Assembly (NCBI RefSeq): GCF_032118995.1
Contig: NC_092668.1
Span: 13,805,501-13,869,500, forward strand
DNA from: Asterias amurensis
Lineage: Eukaryota > Echinodermata > Asteroidea > Forcipulatida > Asteriidae
Direction: 5' to 3'
DNA length: 64,000 nucleotides
Below the pieces are notes generated by a model. The model searched no databases. It was given only the letters and a program-made list of their open reading frames with translations, and was not told the origin of the DNA. Shown here one piece after another: positions 33,501 to 43,912 of the stretch. The position numbers were made by a program, and so were the translations under genes. The stretch's first letter is position 1. Each line of letters opens with the position of its first letter.

Positions 33501-36087
33501 GGAGTGGGTGTTTTGGAGGCTGGTTTAGCTGGGGTTGACTTCGCTGGAGTAGGTTTCTTTGCCTCATCGTCTTCAGACTCCGAGCTTGAATCATCTGAGC
33601 TTGAATCTTCAGAGCTTGAATCTTTCTTTGTGGCTTGTTTTGGTTTCTGAACGGATGCTTTGGGGGTTGGTTTAGCTGGGGTAGACTTAGCTGGGGCAGG
33701 TTTTTTTGCTTTCTCATCTTCGGAATCTGAGCTAGAATCATCTGAGCTTGAATCGTCCGAGCTTGAATCTTTTTTTGCGGCTTGTTTTTTAGTCTGAGCT
33801 TTAGGGGCTGGTTTTGCTACTGGGGTAGATTTAGCTGAGGCATTTTTTTTTGCTTTCTCATCTTCGGAATCTGAGCTAGAATCATCCGAGCTTGAATCGT
33901 CCGAGCTTGAATCTTTTTTTGCGGCTTGTTTTTTAGTCTGAGCTTTAGGGGCTGGTTTTGCTACTGGGGTAGATTTAGCTGAGGCAGTTTTTTTTGCTTT
34001 CTCATCTTCGGAATCTGAGCTAGAATCATCTGAGCTTGAATCGTCCGAGCTTGAATCTTTTTTTGCAGCTTGTTTTTTAGTCTGAGCTTTAGGGGCTGGT
34101 TTTGCTACTGGGGTAGATTTAGCTGAGGCAGGTTTTTTGGTTTTCTCATCTTCAGAATCTGAGCTGGAATCATCTGAACTGGAGGATGCCTCTTTCACTT
34201 TGGCTGCCGGAGATTTGGCTGCTGGCTTCATCGTCGCTTTGACAGGCGGTTTCTTTGTGGTTGTGTTTTCTTCATCATCACTAGAGTCTTCAGAGCTTGA
34301 AGAGGAATCGGCCGTTTTCTTCGCAGGTACTTTCTTTGCTGGCTGCGGAGTTTTCTTCACTTGTTTTGTTACAACTGGCTTCTTGGATGATTCATCGTCG
34401 CTGTCGGAATCTGAACTAGAGTCTGAACTGGAGGACTCCTCTTTACTAATCTGTTTCTTTGCTGGTGTTTTTGGTTTTGCAACCACCATCGGCTTTTTTG
34501 CTGCGACTTCCGCCTCACTCTCTGAACTCGAACCATCAGAACTTGATGAATCGGCTTTGGGTTTACCCTTCACTGGAGTCTTTTGGGGTTTTGGTTTAGG
34601 TGTGACTGGCTTCTTAGTTTCCGCTTCACTTTCAGAGTCAGAGTCGGAACTTGAAACAGAATCAGAGCTTGGGGGAGATTTTGCTAGGGGTGTTTTGGCG
34701 GGTGTTTTGGGGGCTGGGTTCTTGGCCGTCTTCTCTTCTTCAGAGTCTGAGCTGGAATCGTCCTCAGAGCTAGAGACCTGTTTCTTAAGCTTTTTGGCTG
34801 GTGGACCTTTGGGCGACTTTGCTGGTGTTTTAGTGGTCTTGGCCGGTGTGTTTTTCGACGGAGTCTTCTTTGTCGGTGTGACCTTTGTCGGTGTGGTCTT
34901 CTGTTTCTTGGTGGCTGATTCCTCTAAGGATTCGCTGGATTTGGCTTTGCGCTTGCCTCCTTTTGTCGGAGAGACCAAGTCATACGTTTTCAGAATTTGC
35001 ATCAAGTTAGCATCTTCATTTTTCGGTGCATTAATGGGCTGTTGAAAGAGCAAGAAAAAACTCACATTATTCTCAAATGAAAACAATCTAAACAGTAAAT
35101 GTTTCCAAACCAATCTCCAGTCCAACAAGGAATCAGTTGCAATAATGTAACTCTGATTGTCGAAAAAGGATAAAGGGTGATGATTATTTGCAACTAACCA
35201 CCCTGTGACTGTAATGTAAAGTCAAGTCTACAAAATTTTAGGGAAAAGTTTCCGTATGGCGCCAACACTTTTTCATTCGATATGAAATAAAATAGTATCT
35301 AATTTACCTCAATGAGATATCCCTTTTTGTAAAAATGAGTGGAAAAGTGGTGGCGCCATACGGAAAGTTATCCAATTTAAGTGATTGACCAATTATTAAA
35401 GTTGAGAAAACATCAACACATTCCAACTAACAAACATGTAAACAACAAACCAAATAAACACACACTTCAACAAACAACAATTAAACAACAAACAACAACT
35501 ACACAACAAAACATTCAAATTCATTTTTCCACAAAAAAAAAATAAACAACAGTTTTACGAAATCAAATTGTTCAAATGACCTGATGACAGTTGCATAAAT
35601 CTTCATTCAATTTTCCATTGCACATTTTTAATACAATGATTTAAATTCAAATCAAAGACAATGAGTCATGACATGTTAATTGAGTGAAAAATATTAATTA
35701 AATTTAATAATTTGTAAATTGAATTTTTAATACAATTTGTATATCGTCTGTTTATAATAAATTATGTTTGTAAATCAATTCAAAGTTCAATCATTATAAA
35801 TCATAAGTATCACAAACAATTAGTACAAGCTGTAAATTACGAACAAAATAACACATGAAATGAGACGTCTTTTCATATAAAGCAACATTGTTGTCATTGA
35901 TAAAACAGTAGGAATACAACAAAATAATTTATGATCAGTTTGTCCGGAAACTGGGCAAACCGACGCGTCGCCAAATACTTACCGATCCAGTCTCCTGCTG
36001 AAGCGCTTTAGCCGTTTTCTTCAACTTATTCTCCGTCAGAAACCCGTAAATATACGAGAACAACCGACTGGGAACCGTAGTACTCAT
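30439..36087 (-). CDS. NOLC1: NOLC1 / Nopp140, nucleolar and coiled-body phosphoprotein 1 (5 exons, 1094 aa)
   Basis: Exons in transcript order: 36087-35983, 35038-32261, 31829-31671, 31281-31198, 30597-30439 (3285 bp; all introns phase 0, GT/AG). Nopp140 shuttles between nucleolus and Cajal bodies and chaperones box C/D and H/ACA snoRNPs. Seen here: a LisH motif at about residues 8-33, then some 900 residues alternating acidic serine blocks (DSSSDDSSSDSEDE type, CK2 sites) with Lys/Pro/Ala blocks (KPTPAKSTPAKP type). The C-terminal SRP40 domain starts PFRRVKEEDHVID and ends NVNSIKFDSD-stop, nearly the vertebrate ending. Human NOLC1 is about 700 aa; the extra length is all in the repeat domain. 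The start is the first Met before the LisH motif. Name is firm; repeat copy number may vary between alleles. Confidence 0.95.
30684..31082 (+). mobile_element. tRNA-derived SINE (family 1), split by another element
   Basis: Lies in NOLC1 intron 4, antisense to the gene. The head has GTGTGGGTTTGAGTCCTGG. The body resumes after the insertion with TTGCCCTTTGGATGGGACGT and GTAAAAGAACC. The front of the head is truncated. Confidence 0.78.
30759..30922 (-). mobile_element. AGGCCTG-bounded short element (copy 5), inside the SINE
   Basis: Reverse copy from CAGGGCTGTATGCTTCGTTT to GTTGCCTCCGTGAAGTAT. It separates SINE parts GAGCAAGAC and ACTTTAACCG, which are continuous in the other SINE copies, so it inserted later. 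Confidence 0.8.
31198..31281 (-). CDS. NOLC1: NOLC1 coding exon 4 (SRP40 domain start)
   Basis: 84 bp: NRPAPFRRVKEEDHVIDPRL then QDNSFDAK, equal to human PFRRVREEEIEV...DNSFDAK. Acceptor CGCGCAG; a second AACAG acceptor 5 bases on would break the frame. Donor GTAATA. Confidence 0.9.
31671..31829 (-). CDS. NOLC1: NOLC1 coding exon 3
   Basis: 159 bp: KKSKSASSSSSSSSDDSSDD through ATVPRV. Acceptor CATCAACAG and donor GTAAGT on the - strand. It is the last acidic serine block before the conserved C terminus. Confidence 0.88.
31924..32035 (-). mobile_element. AGGCCT-family fragment in NOLC1 intron 2
   Basis: Begins AGGCCTGGAATTTCATCTTT and GAGAGGGCAAGGCCATTTTC, the reverse of the second subfamily seen near 10239-10413. 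Confidence 0.55.
32056..32218 (-). pseudogene. Decayed copy of a NOLC1 repeat unit, intronic
   Basis: Lies in intron 2, immediately 3' of the giant exon. Read on the + strand, GGGGGTTGGTTTAGCTGAGG, TAGACTTAGCT, TTTCTTTGCTTT, GACTCCGAACTTGAATCTTC, TTTTTTGCGGCTG follow the same order as the exon's repeat unit (compare 33655-33790). Frame is broken by indels and substitutions. Confidence 0.75.
32261..35038 (-). CDS. NOLC1: NOLC1 coding exon 2 (giant repeat exon)
   Basis: 2778 bp, 926 codons, starting PINAPKNEDANLMQILKTYD after a CAACAG acceptor and ending KKVLTK at donor GTCAGT. Holds the whole Ser-acidic/Lys-Pro repeat. The 316-aa and 302-aa + strand ORFs over it are antisense shadows of the codon repeat. 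Confidence 0.95.
33708..34139 (-). repeat. Three near-identical 144-bp coding repeats in NOLC1
   Basis: Units start at 33708, 33852 and 33996, exactly 144 bp (48 codons) apart. They encode almost the same block, SAKSTPVAKPAPKAQTKKQA followed by a serine-acidic run. Flanking repeat units are more diverged, so this is a recent in-frame amplification (about residues 336-479). Confidence 0.9.
35241..35373. mobile_element. Foldback element (family E) in NOLC1 intron 1
   Basis: Arms GTTTCCGTATGGCGCCAACA and TGGTGGCGCCATACGGAAAG pair as an inverted repeat over about 133 bp. A second copy in the opposite orientation is at 40182-40311. Confidence 0.75.
35374..35982. other. NOLC1 intron 1 remainder
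   Basis: Very A/T-rich with CAACAAA-like runs at 35400-35520. No gene or clear element. Confidence 0.55.
35983..36087 (-). CDS. NOLC1: NOLC1 coding exon 1 (LisH)
   Basis: 105 bp encoding MSTTVPSRLFSYIYGFL and on to KALQQETGS, a LisH dimerisation motif. Donor GTAAGT on the - strand. In-frame with exon 2 at a codon border. Confidence 0.93.
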
Positions 36088-37522
36088 TCTGGACAATTGC
36101 TTTTCTTTGACTTACAAAGTTGCTCAAAAAAGTTCGTGTACAAGTCCTGAACACACGTGGTTTTCCAAAGACCAAGAAAAATTAAAGCACAACGTGCGCT
36201 TGCGGCATGTGTGGAGTCGATTGTTGAAACGTTGAAATCCGACTAATCACAAATTGCAACGATAAAGAATCGATTTTGGAAACTACTCGAAGCTCCTCCC
36301 ACAAAATCAACACGTAACCTTTTTCTTCTCAAACCATGGAGCAATCAATATCAATCAATGCCATCTATGTAGACGTTTTTTTAGCCTTCTCGAGAAAAAC
36401 TCTGCTAGGGTTGAAACTTCATGCCATTATGATTTTTTTTATACACTTAGGTGATCCTTTTTGTTGGTAAGTTGTTAGCAACAGCTTATTCTATTTTCTA
36501 GAGAGAAAAAAAAAATGATGCCACACTTTTTAAAAGAGTTTGGTTCGGTCATTTTTCTATTTTCGCTGACAAACTTTTCTGCATGTTTGTATTTTATTAA
36601 TTCTGCAAGAATGCAAGAAAATCCCATATTAGCCCAAGCCCAACACGTACCATGCTTTGTTGTTTAATTCGTGTTAAAATTGTGGTTTCAGTCAATATTT
36701 TTCAACAAATGAGTTTTTATTTGATGTTCTCAAACGAACTAAACTCCCACCCCATACAGGAACTGAACCCCGCCCGCCCTACGAGAGTTTGCCCTTGCAA
36801 CAGAGGAAGTAGTATCGATTCTCATATTCGAATAAAACAAAAGAATCGTCTCCGACTATTTTTGTTATGCAGAGGTCATGTGCAGAGGTCAAGCAGAAAA
36901 TGATGTCGCAATCTAGAGTAAATAGCGCCCTCTCTTGAACAATAATGCAGCATGAGTTTTTTTTCTGGAGATATCGGGGGGGGGGGCGTAAGGGGTATTG
37001 CGCAATCATTTGCTAGCGCGTTTTGGGTACACTCCATTTTAAAAATAGGTGATGACAATATTAAACAAGAACAGATAACATGACTACCGCTGAAATGCTC
37101 TCTTTAACAGCACTGAAAACATAACAGTACTTATTGTAAGAGCATTTTCAATTGTCAAACTGGTTAGTTTTACATAAAATGCTTAAACATTTTACCGAAA
37201 TTTTCCGTTTGCTTATTGCAGCGGCCAACGTTTATGAATGGATCCAGGCAGGAGTTTTGTTACAAAACGTCACCCCTAAAATGGCTATAAACATCGACAT
37301 AATGTGAAAAAAAATTATCGTTCATCCTCTGATTTCTTTTACTGAATGTTATGATTAGGGATAGATCTTTCATTTCTGAAAGTTTAAACAAAATTCCTCC
37401 GTACATCCTCTGGATATTTAACGTTTTTTGAGAGGTATTTTTGAGAAAATGGTTTCTGCCTATACTTTGTTTCCACGCAAACGACCGTCTGTTGACGGAC
37501 GGGAACATTCGCCACAGGTAAT
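36088..37522. other. NOLC1 upstream region
   Basis: Should include the NOLC1 promoter and 5' UTR just above 36087. No clear TATA box seen. A fragment CTTCTCGAGAAAAACTCTGC TAGGGTTGAAAC at about 36393-36424 belongs to a dispersed repeat also seen at 1325-1410 and 37915-37960. Confidence 0.4.
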
Positions 37523-37909
37523 GTAGTCTTGGTTCCAAGACCATTGGTGTTGCGCGGTCACACACAACCAACGTTCCGATTATGCACGGCAAAAACTGTA
37601 CACGCTTGTAATGGACGAACGCTAGCGGGCGCTCTGTTTCTCTGATTTAGATCTACAGCTACGTCTAGATCAGCGCGTCTACCAGTGTTGAAGAATAGCA
37701 GACGCGCGCGATCTAGCCGTAGCTGTAGCCGAAGTCGCCGTTTCGGACACGGCCTCACCATGTCTAGAGTCTGTGTGAGATCTAAATCAGAGAAACAGAG
37801 CGCCCGCTAGCATTCGTTCATTACAAGCGTGTACAGTTTTTGCCGTGCAAAATCGGAACGTTGGTTGTGTGTGACCTCGCAACACCAATGGTCTTGGAAC
37901 CAAGACTAC
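37523..37909. mobile_element. 387-bp palindromic element with arms of about 130 bp
   Basis: The left arm starts GTAGTCTTGGTTCCAAGACC; the right arm ends GGTCTTGGAACCAAGACTAC. The arms pair almost perfectly for about 130 bp to TTAGATCT / AGATCTAA around a non-palindromic core of about 120 bp. No transposase; type unassigned. Confidence 0.82.
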
Positions 37910-38274
37910 CTCAACCCTCGAGAAAGACTCTGCCGTACGGTCTAAAAGTCCGGCAACTTACTATTTTTTTGCGCTTACAAGTTAGTTGTGCTTAGTTGTG
38001 CACTGATGGAAACTTTTACACCATGCATCGATTTTTACTCTAACAATTTATTTAAAGACACTGGACACTATTGGTAATTGTCAAAGACCAGTGTTCTCAC
38101 TTGGTGTATCTCAACATAATATGCATAAAAAAAAATACCTGTGAAAATTTGAGCTCGATTGGTCGTCGGAGTTGCGAGATAACTGTGAAAGAAAAAACAC
38201 CCTAGTCACACAGAGATGTGTGCTTTGATCCTTGATTTCGAGACCTCAAATACAAAATCTAATTTTGAGGTCTC

Positions 38275-38750
38275 TTAAAGGGAAGGTACACGTTTGGTAA
38301 TTTCTCAAAACAAATTATTAACTTAAAAACTGACTTGGTAATCGAGCATTGGTGGAGAGCTGTTGATAGTGTAAAACAGTGTGGGAAACGACTTCCTCTG
38401 AAATAACATAGTTTTTGAGAACGCTGAAAGCACAAAAATTCGTAACTTCGCAACTTCGATGACCGATTGAGCCCAAATTTTTACAGGCTTGTTATTGTAT
38501 GCTATATGATGGGATACACCAAGTGAGAACACGGGTCTTTGACAATTTACCAAACGTGTACAGGGGTGGATTTCACAAAGGTAGTAACTTAGGACTAGTC
38601 CTAGGCAATGCTAAGAGATAGGACCAGTCCTAAGTTAGGATGAGTTACTGGTCCTAACTTAGGACTGGTCCTATCTCTTAGCATTGCCTTGGACTAGCCC
38701 TAAGTACTAGACTAGGACTGCCTTTGTGAAATCCACCCCAGTGCCTTTAA
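38275..38750. mobile_element. TTAA foldback element (family B) nested in family A
   Basis: Left end TTAAAGGGAAGGTACACGTT TGG; right end ACCAAACGTGTACA plus GTGCCTTTAA after removing the inner insertion. TTAA at both borders. A diverged fragment is at about 6352-6395. Confidence 0.8.
38563..38739. mobile_element. Palindromic element (family C) nested in family B
   Basis: Termini GGGTGGATTTCACAAAG and CTTTGTGAAATCCACCC, flanked by a possible 3-bp CAG duplication. The interior is a second palindrome built on AACTTAGGACTAGTCC and GGACTGGTCCTA. Confidence 0.82.
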
Positions 38751-38939
38751 TCAAATTCGTGGAAAGTTAATTCTTTCTTGAAAACTACGTTACTTCTGAG
38801 GGAGCTGTTTCTCACATTGTGTTATACTATCAGCCTCTCCCCATAACTCATTTAACCAAGAAAGGTTTTATGCTAATAATTATTTTGAGAATTACCAAAA
38901 GTGTTCATTGCCTTTAATTTCAGCACTTACAACGACTTC

Positions 38940-39515
38940 TTAATTTTGTCCCCCACTCACAGGTTACAAACAGGTACAATTATTATATTTCATTCATGTC
39001 TATATTTGTTCATTTACTTTTTCGATGACTTTTGACGAGTTGTGCTCATCTTGATTAAACAGAGTATGCTTGAAATGTTTCAGGTCATTAACACATGAAT
39101 CTCAACACCGCGGTGCAAGGCGTGTCATTCCACAAGGGGCCATGACGCATCTCCACACAAGACCCTTTTACCGCCATTTTTCTCTTGGCTCATATACGCC
39201 AGTTGGGAGTGGTCTGCCAAGGCGTGACAAACTCTGACAGTATACTGTTCAGCTTCATCAAAGGTCTTAGCATCCGTCACAAGAAGGCAGCAATGATCAC
39301 CAAAACCTGTCTATGGACTGATGCAGAACATGCATGGATATACGACCAGGAAATGCGTCTGAAGGAGAGCTGAAACAGTGAAGTTTGCCGCCATTTTGAG
39401 CGCCGAGTGATAGCGTCTGAACACGGCAGGACGTGTCTAACTCAGCAAGTGGTAAGCTGTTGTAAGCCGTACCCCGCCTGTCTATATACTCAAGACAGTC
39501 ATAAGGAAAGGAGTG
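38940..39515. other. Intergenic stretch
   Basis: No element or gene recognised with confidence. Short ORFs (62-76 aa) lack motifs. Confidence 0.45.
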
Positions 39516-39909
39516 TGAAAGGAACATGTTGCCTTGGATCGGTCGAGTTGGTCTTTGAAAAGCGTGTGTAACAGTTTGTTATAAAATGCAAAATGGTTTG
39601 GAAAGATGTTTTTAAAGTAGAATACAATGATCCACACACATTTGCGTGGTTTTTCCATTACTTGACGAACTAACACGGTCGGCCATTTATGGAAGCAAAA
39701 TATTTTGACTCCCAAAAATGGCCGACCGTGTTTGTCGACAAGTTATAAAAGGAAAACCACGCAATGAGTGGTTACTTAGAGTGATACTTGTGTGGATCAT
39801 TATGTTCTACTTTAAAAATATATTTCTAATCATATGTATTTTATAAAAAACGCTTACAAACGCTTTTCAAAGACCAAATCGACTGATCAAAGTCAACGTG
39901 TTCCTTTAA
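39516..39909. mobile_element. Foldback element (family D), about 394 bp
   Basis: Left arm GGTCGAGTTGGTCTTTGAAA AGCG pairs with right arm CGCTTTTCAAAGACCAAATC GAC. Central arms CACGGTCGGCCATTTATGG and AAATGGCCGACCGTGT pair too. The right border is TTAA; the left border has decayed to TGAA. No coding capacity. Confidence 0.78.
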
Positions 39910-40181
39910 CTAAAATCATACATTGGTAAAGCCTTGTTCACACAGTTTGATTTTTTTAAACGGTAAATAAAAAGACATACTTTGCCACGCAATGAATTAT
40001 AGCTTCATCAGGAGTGTCCATAAAAAAAAACCTTACATCTATCTTCCCTACCAAGAAATTAAAAGTCTTAGTATTTATTTATAACATAAACCAACATAAT
40101 ATTCATAAGGTCGTTGTTTAATGGGCAATTTGAAACGGATTTCTGTTTCGACATCAAGATGACAATGCGGGCAAATTCTTT

Positions 40182-40311
40182 GGATAACTTTCCATATGGC
40201 GCCACCACTTTTTCACTCATTTTTACAAAAAGGGACATCATTGAGGTAAATTAGATACTATATCATTTCATATCAAATTAATAAGTGGTGGCGCCTTTCG
40301 GAAACTTTCCC
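40182..40311. mobile_element. Foldback element (family E), second copy
   Basis: GGATAACTTTCCATATGGCG to GGTGGCGCCTTTCGGAAACT; inverted relative to the copy at 35241-35373, including the shared central AAATTAGATACTAT tract. Confidence 0.75.
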
Positions 40312-40738
40312 AATTCTTTGGCTTGACTCTAACCCAATAAACCTCCATATAGTTCAATAAGTAGCTTGGGTGAAGAGCATCTGACTTGGGCCAAAGAATG
40401 GCGATATTATAATTAACACAACGTAAATGTAACTCAAACTCAAATTTGGTTTGAAGATAGTCCTGAGCTTAGTCTTTTGGCCAGAATTAGTTCTATAGCC
40501 ATTATACAATCTATTGTACCAGTTAGAGTTAAACACTTAACGTTTCACATTCCTTTGGCTATATAGATGGCACAGTACCTTTTAAGCATGAGAAATACCG
40601 ATGTTTTGTGGCCAAGCCCTTGTGTTTGATCACAGAGAATGTACAGCATTGTTATCACTCCATTTCAACCAGTAACTTAGCATATATGTACAAAGGAAAA
40701 CGACTAAATTCGTCCCGGAATAAATCGGGTGTACGTAT

Positions 40739-40945
40739 GGCCAACCGATGACGCGGTAAACTTGTAGAGATTGGGCATGACCTTAATAAATCTGTGATCT
40801 TTTATTGAACAGCTCTGTGCACAAAAATCCCTTTTGGGAGGCTGTTGAGCACAGTTCTGATTCCCACTTACTTGTTTTTTTTTCAAGAACTATTGTCCAA
40901 GCCGCCCTAAAACTTTTACAATTCGGATGCAGGGATGTGCCAGGT
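40739..40945. repeat. Diverged relative of the 470-bp satellite monomer
   Basis: Shares ordered blocks with the monomer: TAAACTTGTAGAGATTGGGC, CTCTGTGCACAAAAATCCC, GGGAGGCTGTTGAG, AGCCGCCCTAAAACTTTTA and ATGTGCCAGG. Many substitutions and gaps separate them, unlike the array copies, which are nearly identical to each other. It lies about 360 bp outside the array edge. Confidence 0.75.
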
Positions 40946-41167
40946 AGAGTCTCTAGCATGTTTAATTTCAGAGTCATTTGAAGAGTTCGGCTCAGATTTA
41001 TTTTTAAAACCATTCAACAAAAAAATTGTCGGCTTTTTGTGTAAAGCCCATGTATACAACTTTGAGGTGGTGCAGGTCTAATATCTGGCTGCTGGCCCCG
41101 CTTAGAAAAATTTCATATCATTAAAATTAGTACAAGAAGAAATACCTTGAAAATGGCTATATCCGAT

Positions 41168-41203
41168 AAGTAATTACCAAAGAAAGTGTCCACTGCCTTT
41201 AAA
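41168..41203. mobile_element. Terminal fragment of family A foldback element
   Basis: GTAATTACCAAAGAAAGTGT followed by CCACTGCCTTTAA matches the right terminus of the copy at 5742-6072. Confidence 0.6.
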
Positions 41204-41305
41204 TGGGCGTGACACGCGAGCTGGCACCTGTGCTTATTCAGGTTTTGCACGTGACACAACCTGAATGAGACATAGATATATAATTAAATGTAAAATTAAC
41301 TACGG

Positions 41306-42920
41306 GTTTGTTTCGGAGCACAGCCGCCTACTTGTAATTTTCGGTATCAAGAAGTCTGGAAGCTGCCATAAAACTTTGAAATCTGAATTGGGGGACATGC
41401 CAGAATGACGCAGGTACAAACTGCGTCTCTCTATCGTTTTTAGTTCCAGAATAGTTCAAAAGTATAGCTGAAAGTTTTTATAAGTCCGGGCTTTTTTTCA
41501 ACGCATATATTTGTTTTCTCCAATAATCACCACATGCCGTGTATATCATGCATTAAATATCCACAATTTACGGTGTGTGTCGGGTCTACTCTCTGGCCTC
41601 TAGCTTCATTTCGAAAATCCCCATAGCAGTAATTTTTGTACGAGAGGAAAGCCCTTGAAATTGTCCATCCAATGGTGCTAAACGTGTTTAGATTGAGCAA
41701 TGATTTTGGGTCAAATAGACCCGTTGTACTTTTGATTTTCTCTGTGCACAAAAATTCCGTAGGGAGGCTTGTTGAGTTCGTTTCGGAGCACAGCCGCCTA
41801 CTTTTAATTTTCGGTATCAAGAAGTCTGCAAGCCGCTCTAAAACTTTGAAATCTGAATTGGGGGACATGCCAGAATGACGCAGGTACAAACTGCGTCTCT
41901 CTATCGTTTTTAGTTCCAGAATAATTCAAAAGTATAGCTGAAAGTTTTTATAAGTCCGGGCTTTTTTTCAACGCATATATTTGTTTTCTCCAATAATCAC
42001 CACATGCCGTGTATATCATGCATTAAATATCCACAATTTATGGTGTGTGTCGGGTCTACTCCCTGGCCTCTAGCTTCATTTTGAAAATCCCCATAGCAGT
42101 AATTTTTGTACGAGAGGAAAGCCCTTGAAATTGTCCATCCAATGGTGCTAAACTTGTTTAGATTGAGCAATGATTTTGGGTCAAATTGACCCGTTGTACT
42201 TTTGATTTTCTCTGTGCACAAAAATTCCGTAGGGAGGCTTGTTGAGTTCGTTTCGGAGCACAGCCGCCTACTTTTAATTTTCGGTATCAAGAAGTCTGGA
42301 AGCCGCTCTAAAACTTTGAAATCTGAATTGGGGGACATGCCAGAATGACGCAGGTACAAACTGCGTCTCTCTATCGTTTTTAGTTGCAGAATAGTTCAAA
42401 AGTATAGCTGAAAGTTTTTATAAGTCCGGGCTTTTTTTCAACGCATATATTTGTTTTCTCCAATAATCACCACATGCCGTGTATATCATGCATTAAATAT
42501 CCACAATTTATGGTGTGTGTCGGGTCTACTCCCTGGCCTCTAGCTTCACTTTGAAAATCCCCATAGCAGTAATTTTTGTACGAGAGGAAAGCCCTTGAAA
42601 TTGTCCATCCAATGGTGCTAAACTTGTTTAGATTGAGCAATGATTTTGGGTCAAATTGACCCGTTGTACTTTTGATTTTCTGTGTGCACAAAAATTCCGT
42701 AGGGAGGCTTGTTGAGTTTGTTTCGGAGCACAGCCGCCTACTTTTAATTTTCGGTATCAAGAAGTCTGGAAGCCGCTCTAAAACTTTGAAATCTGAATTG
42801 GGGGACATGCCAGAATGACGCAGGTACAAACTGCGTCTCTCTATCGTTTTTAGTTCCAGAATAATTCAAAGGTATAGCTGAAAGTTTTTATAAGTCCGGG
42901 CTTTTTTTCAACGCATATAT
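41306..42920. repeat. 470-bp satellite, block 1
   Basis: Begins abruptly inside a monomer at GGGTTTGTTTCGGAGCACAG. Identical landmarks recur every 470 bp (41527, 41997, 42467). Each monomer carries a 120-codon reverse ORF because copies are nearly identical; I do not call it a gene. The block ends at GCATATATTTG, where a 30-bp array begins. Confidence 0.95.
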
Positions 42921-43912
42921 TTGTGTATGGTTGTGTAGTTTCCCGTTGACTTGTGTATGGTTGTGTAGTTTCCCGTTGACTTGTGTATGGTTGTGTAGTT
43001 TCCCATCGACTTGTGTATGGTTGTGTAGTTTCCCATTGACTTGTGTATGGTTGTGTAGTTTCCTATTGAATTGTGTATGGTTGTGTAGTTCCCCATTGAC
43101 TTGTGTATGGTTGTGTAGTTTCCCTTTGACTTGTGTATGGTTGTGTAGTTTCCCATTGACTTTTGTATGGTTGTGTAGTTTCCCATTGACTTGTATATGG
43201 TTGTGTAGTTTCCCATTGACTTGTGTATGGTTGTGTAGTTTCCTATTGACTTGTGTATGGTTGTGTAGTTTCCTATTGACTTGTGTATGGTTGTGTAGTT
43301 TCCCATTGACTTGTGTATGGTTGTGTAGTTTCCTATTGACTTGTGTATGGTTGTGTAGTTTCCTATTGACTTGTCTATGGTTGTGTAGTTTCCCATTGAC
43401 TTGTGTATGGTTGTGTAGTTTCCCATTGACTTGTGTATGGTTGTGTAGTTCCCCATTGACTTGTGTATGGTTGTGTAGTTTCCCTATGACTTGTGTATGG
43501 TTGTGTAGTTTCCCATTGACTTGTGTACGGTTGTGTAGTTCCCCATTGACTTGTGTATGGTTGTGTAGTTTCCCTATGACTTGTGTATGGTTGTGTAGTT
43601 TCCCATTGACTTGTGTACGGTTGTGTAGTTCCCCATTGACTTGTGTATGGTTGTGTATAGTTTCCCATTGACATGTGTATGGTTGTGTAGTTTCCCATTG
43701 ACTTGTATATGGTTGTGTAGTTTCCCATTGACTTGTGTATGGTTGTGTAGTTTCCCATTGACTTGTGTATGGTTGTGTAGTTTCCCATTGACTTGTGTAT
43801 GGTTGTGTAGTTTCCCCTTTGACTTGTGTATGGTTGTGTAGTTTCCCATTGACTTGTGTATGGTTGTGTAGTTCCCATCAAGTTGTGTACGGTTGTGTAA
43901 TTTCCCATTAAC
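42921..43912. repeat. 30-bp minisatellite array 1
   Basis: About 33 units of TTGTGTATGGTTGTGTAGTT plus TCCCATTGAC. Unit variants differ at one or two bases (CGTTG, TATTG, CCTATG), and one unit has a 2-bp TA insertion (near 43657). It is about 150 bp shorter than the other three arrays. Long ORFs on both strands follow from a 30-bp period without stop codons. Confidence 0.95.

Larger units (their letters stand above)
38052..38917. mobile_element. TTAA foldback element (family A) carrying nested insertions
   Basis: Ends TTAAAGACACTGGACACTAT and AGTGTTCATTGCCTTTAA, with TTAA at both borders. Internal sequence matches the intact copy at 5742-6072 up to GAGGTCTC and resumes at TCAAATTCGTGGAAA. 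It is split by 38275-38750. Confidence 0.83.

Noticed and set aside
32700..33650. 316-aa + strand ORF opposite NOLC1
   Set aside because: Antisense reading of the serine/lysine codon repeat. The - strand frame has clear Nopp140 identity and matching exons.
34137..35045. 302-aa + strand ORF opposite NOLC1
   Set aside because: Same reason: a low-complexity shadow frame of the repeat exon.
41527..41889. 120-aa reverse ORF in each satellite monomer as a gene family
   Set aside because: No promoter, splice or domain evidence. The ORF is kept open by near-identity of monomers, and several copies are frameshifted. It is recorded as a finding, not annotated as a gene.
42931..43671. Long ORFs of 180-250 aa on both strands across the 30-bp arrays
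   Set aside because: A 30-bp period is divisible by three, so any frame without a stop stays open. The products are ten-residue repeats such as VWLCSFPLTC or GNYTTIHKSM in several overlapping frames at once.
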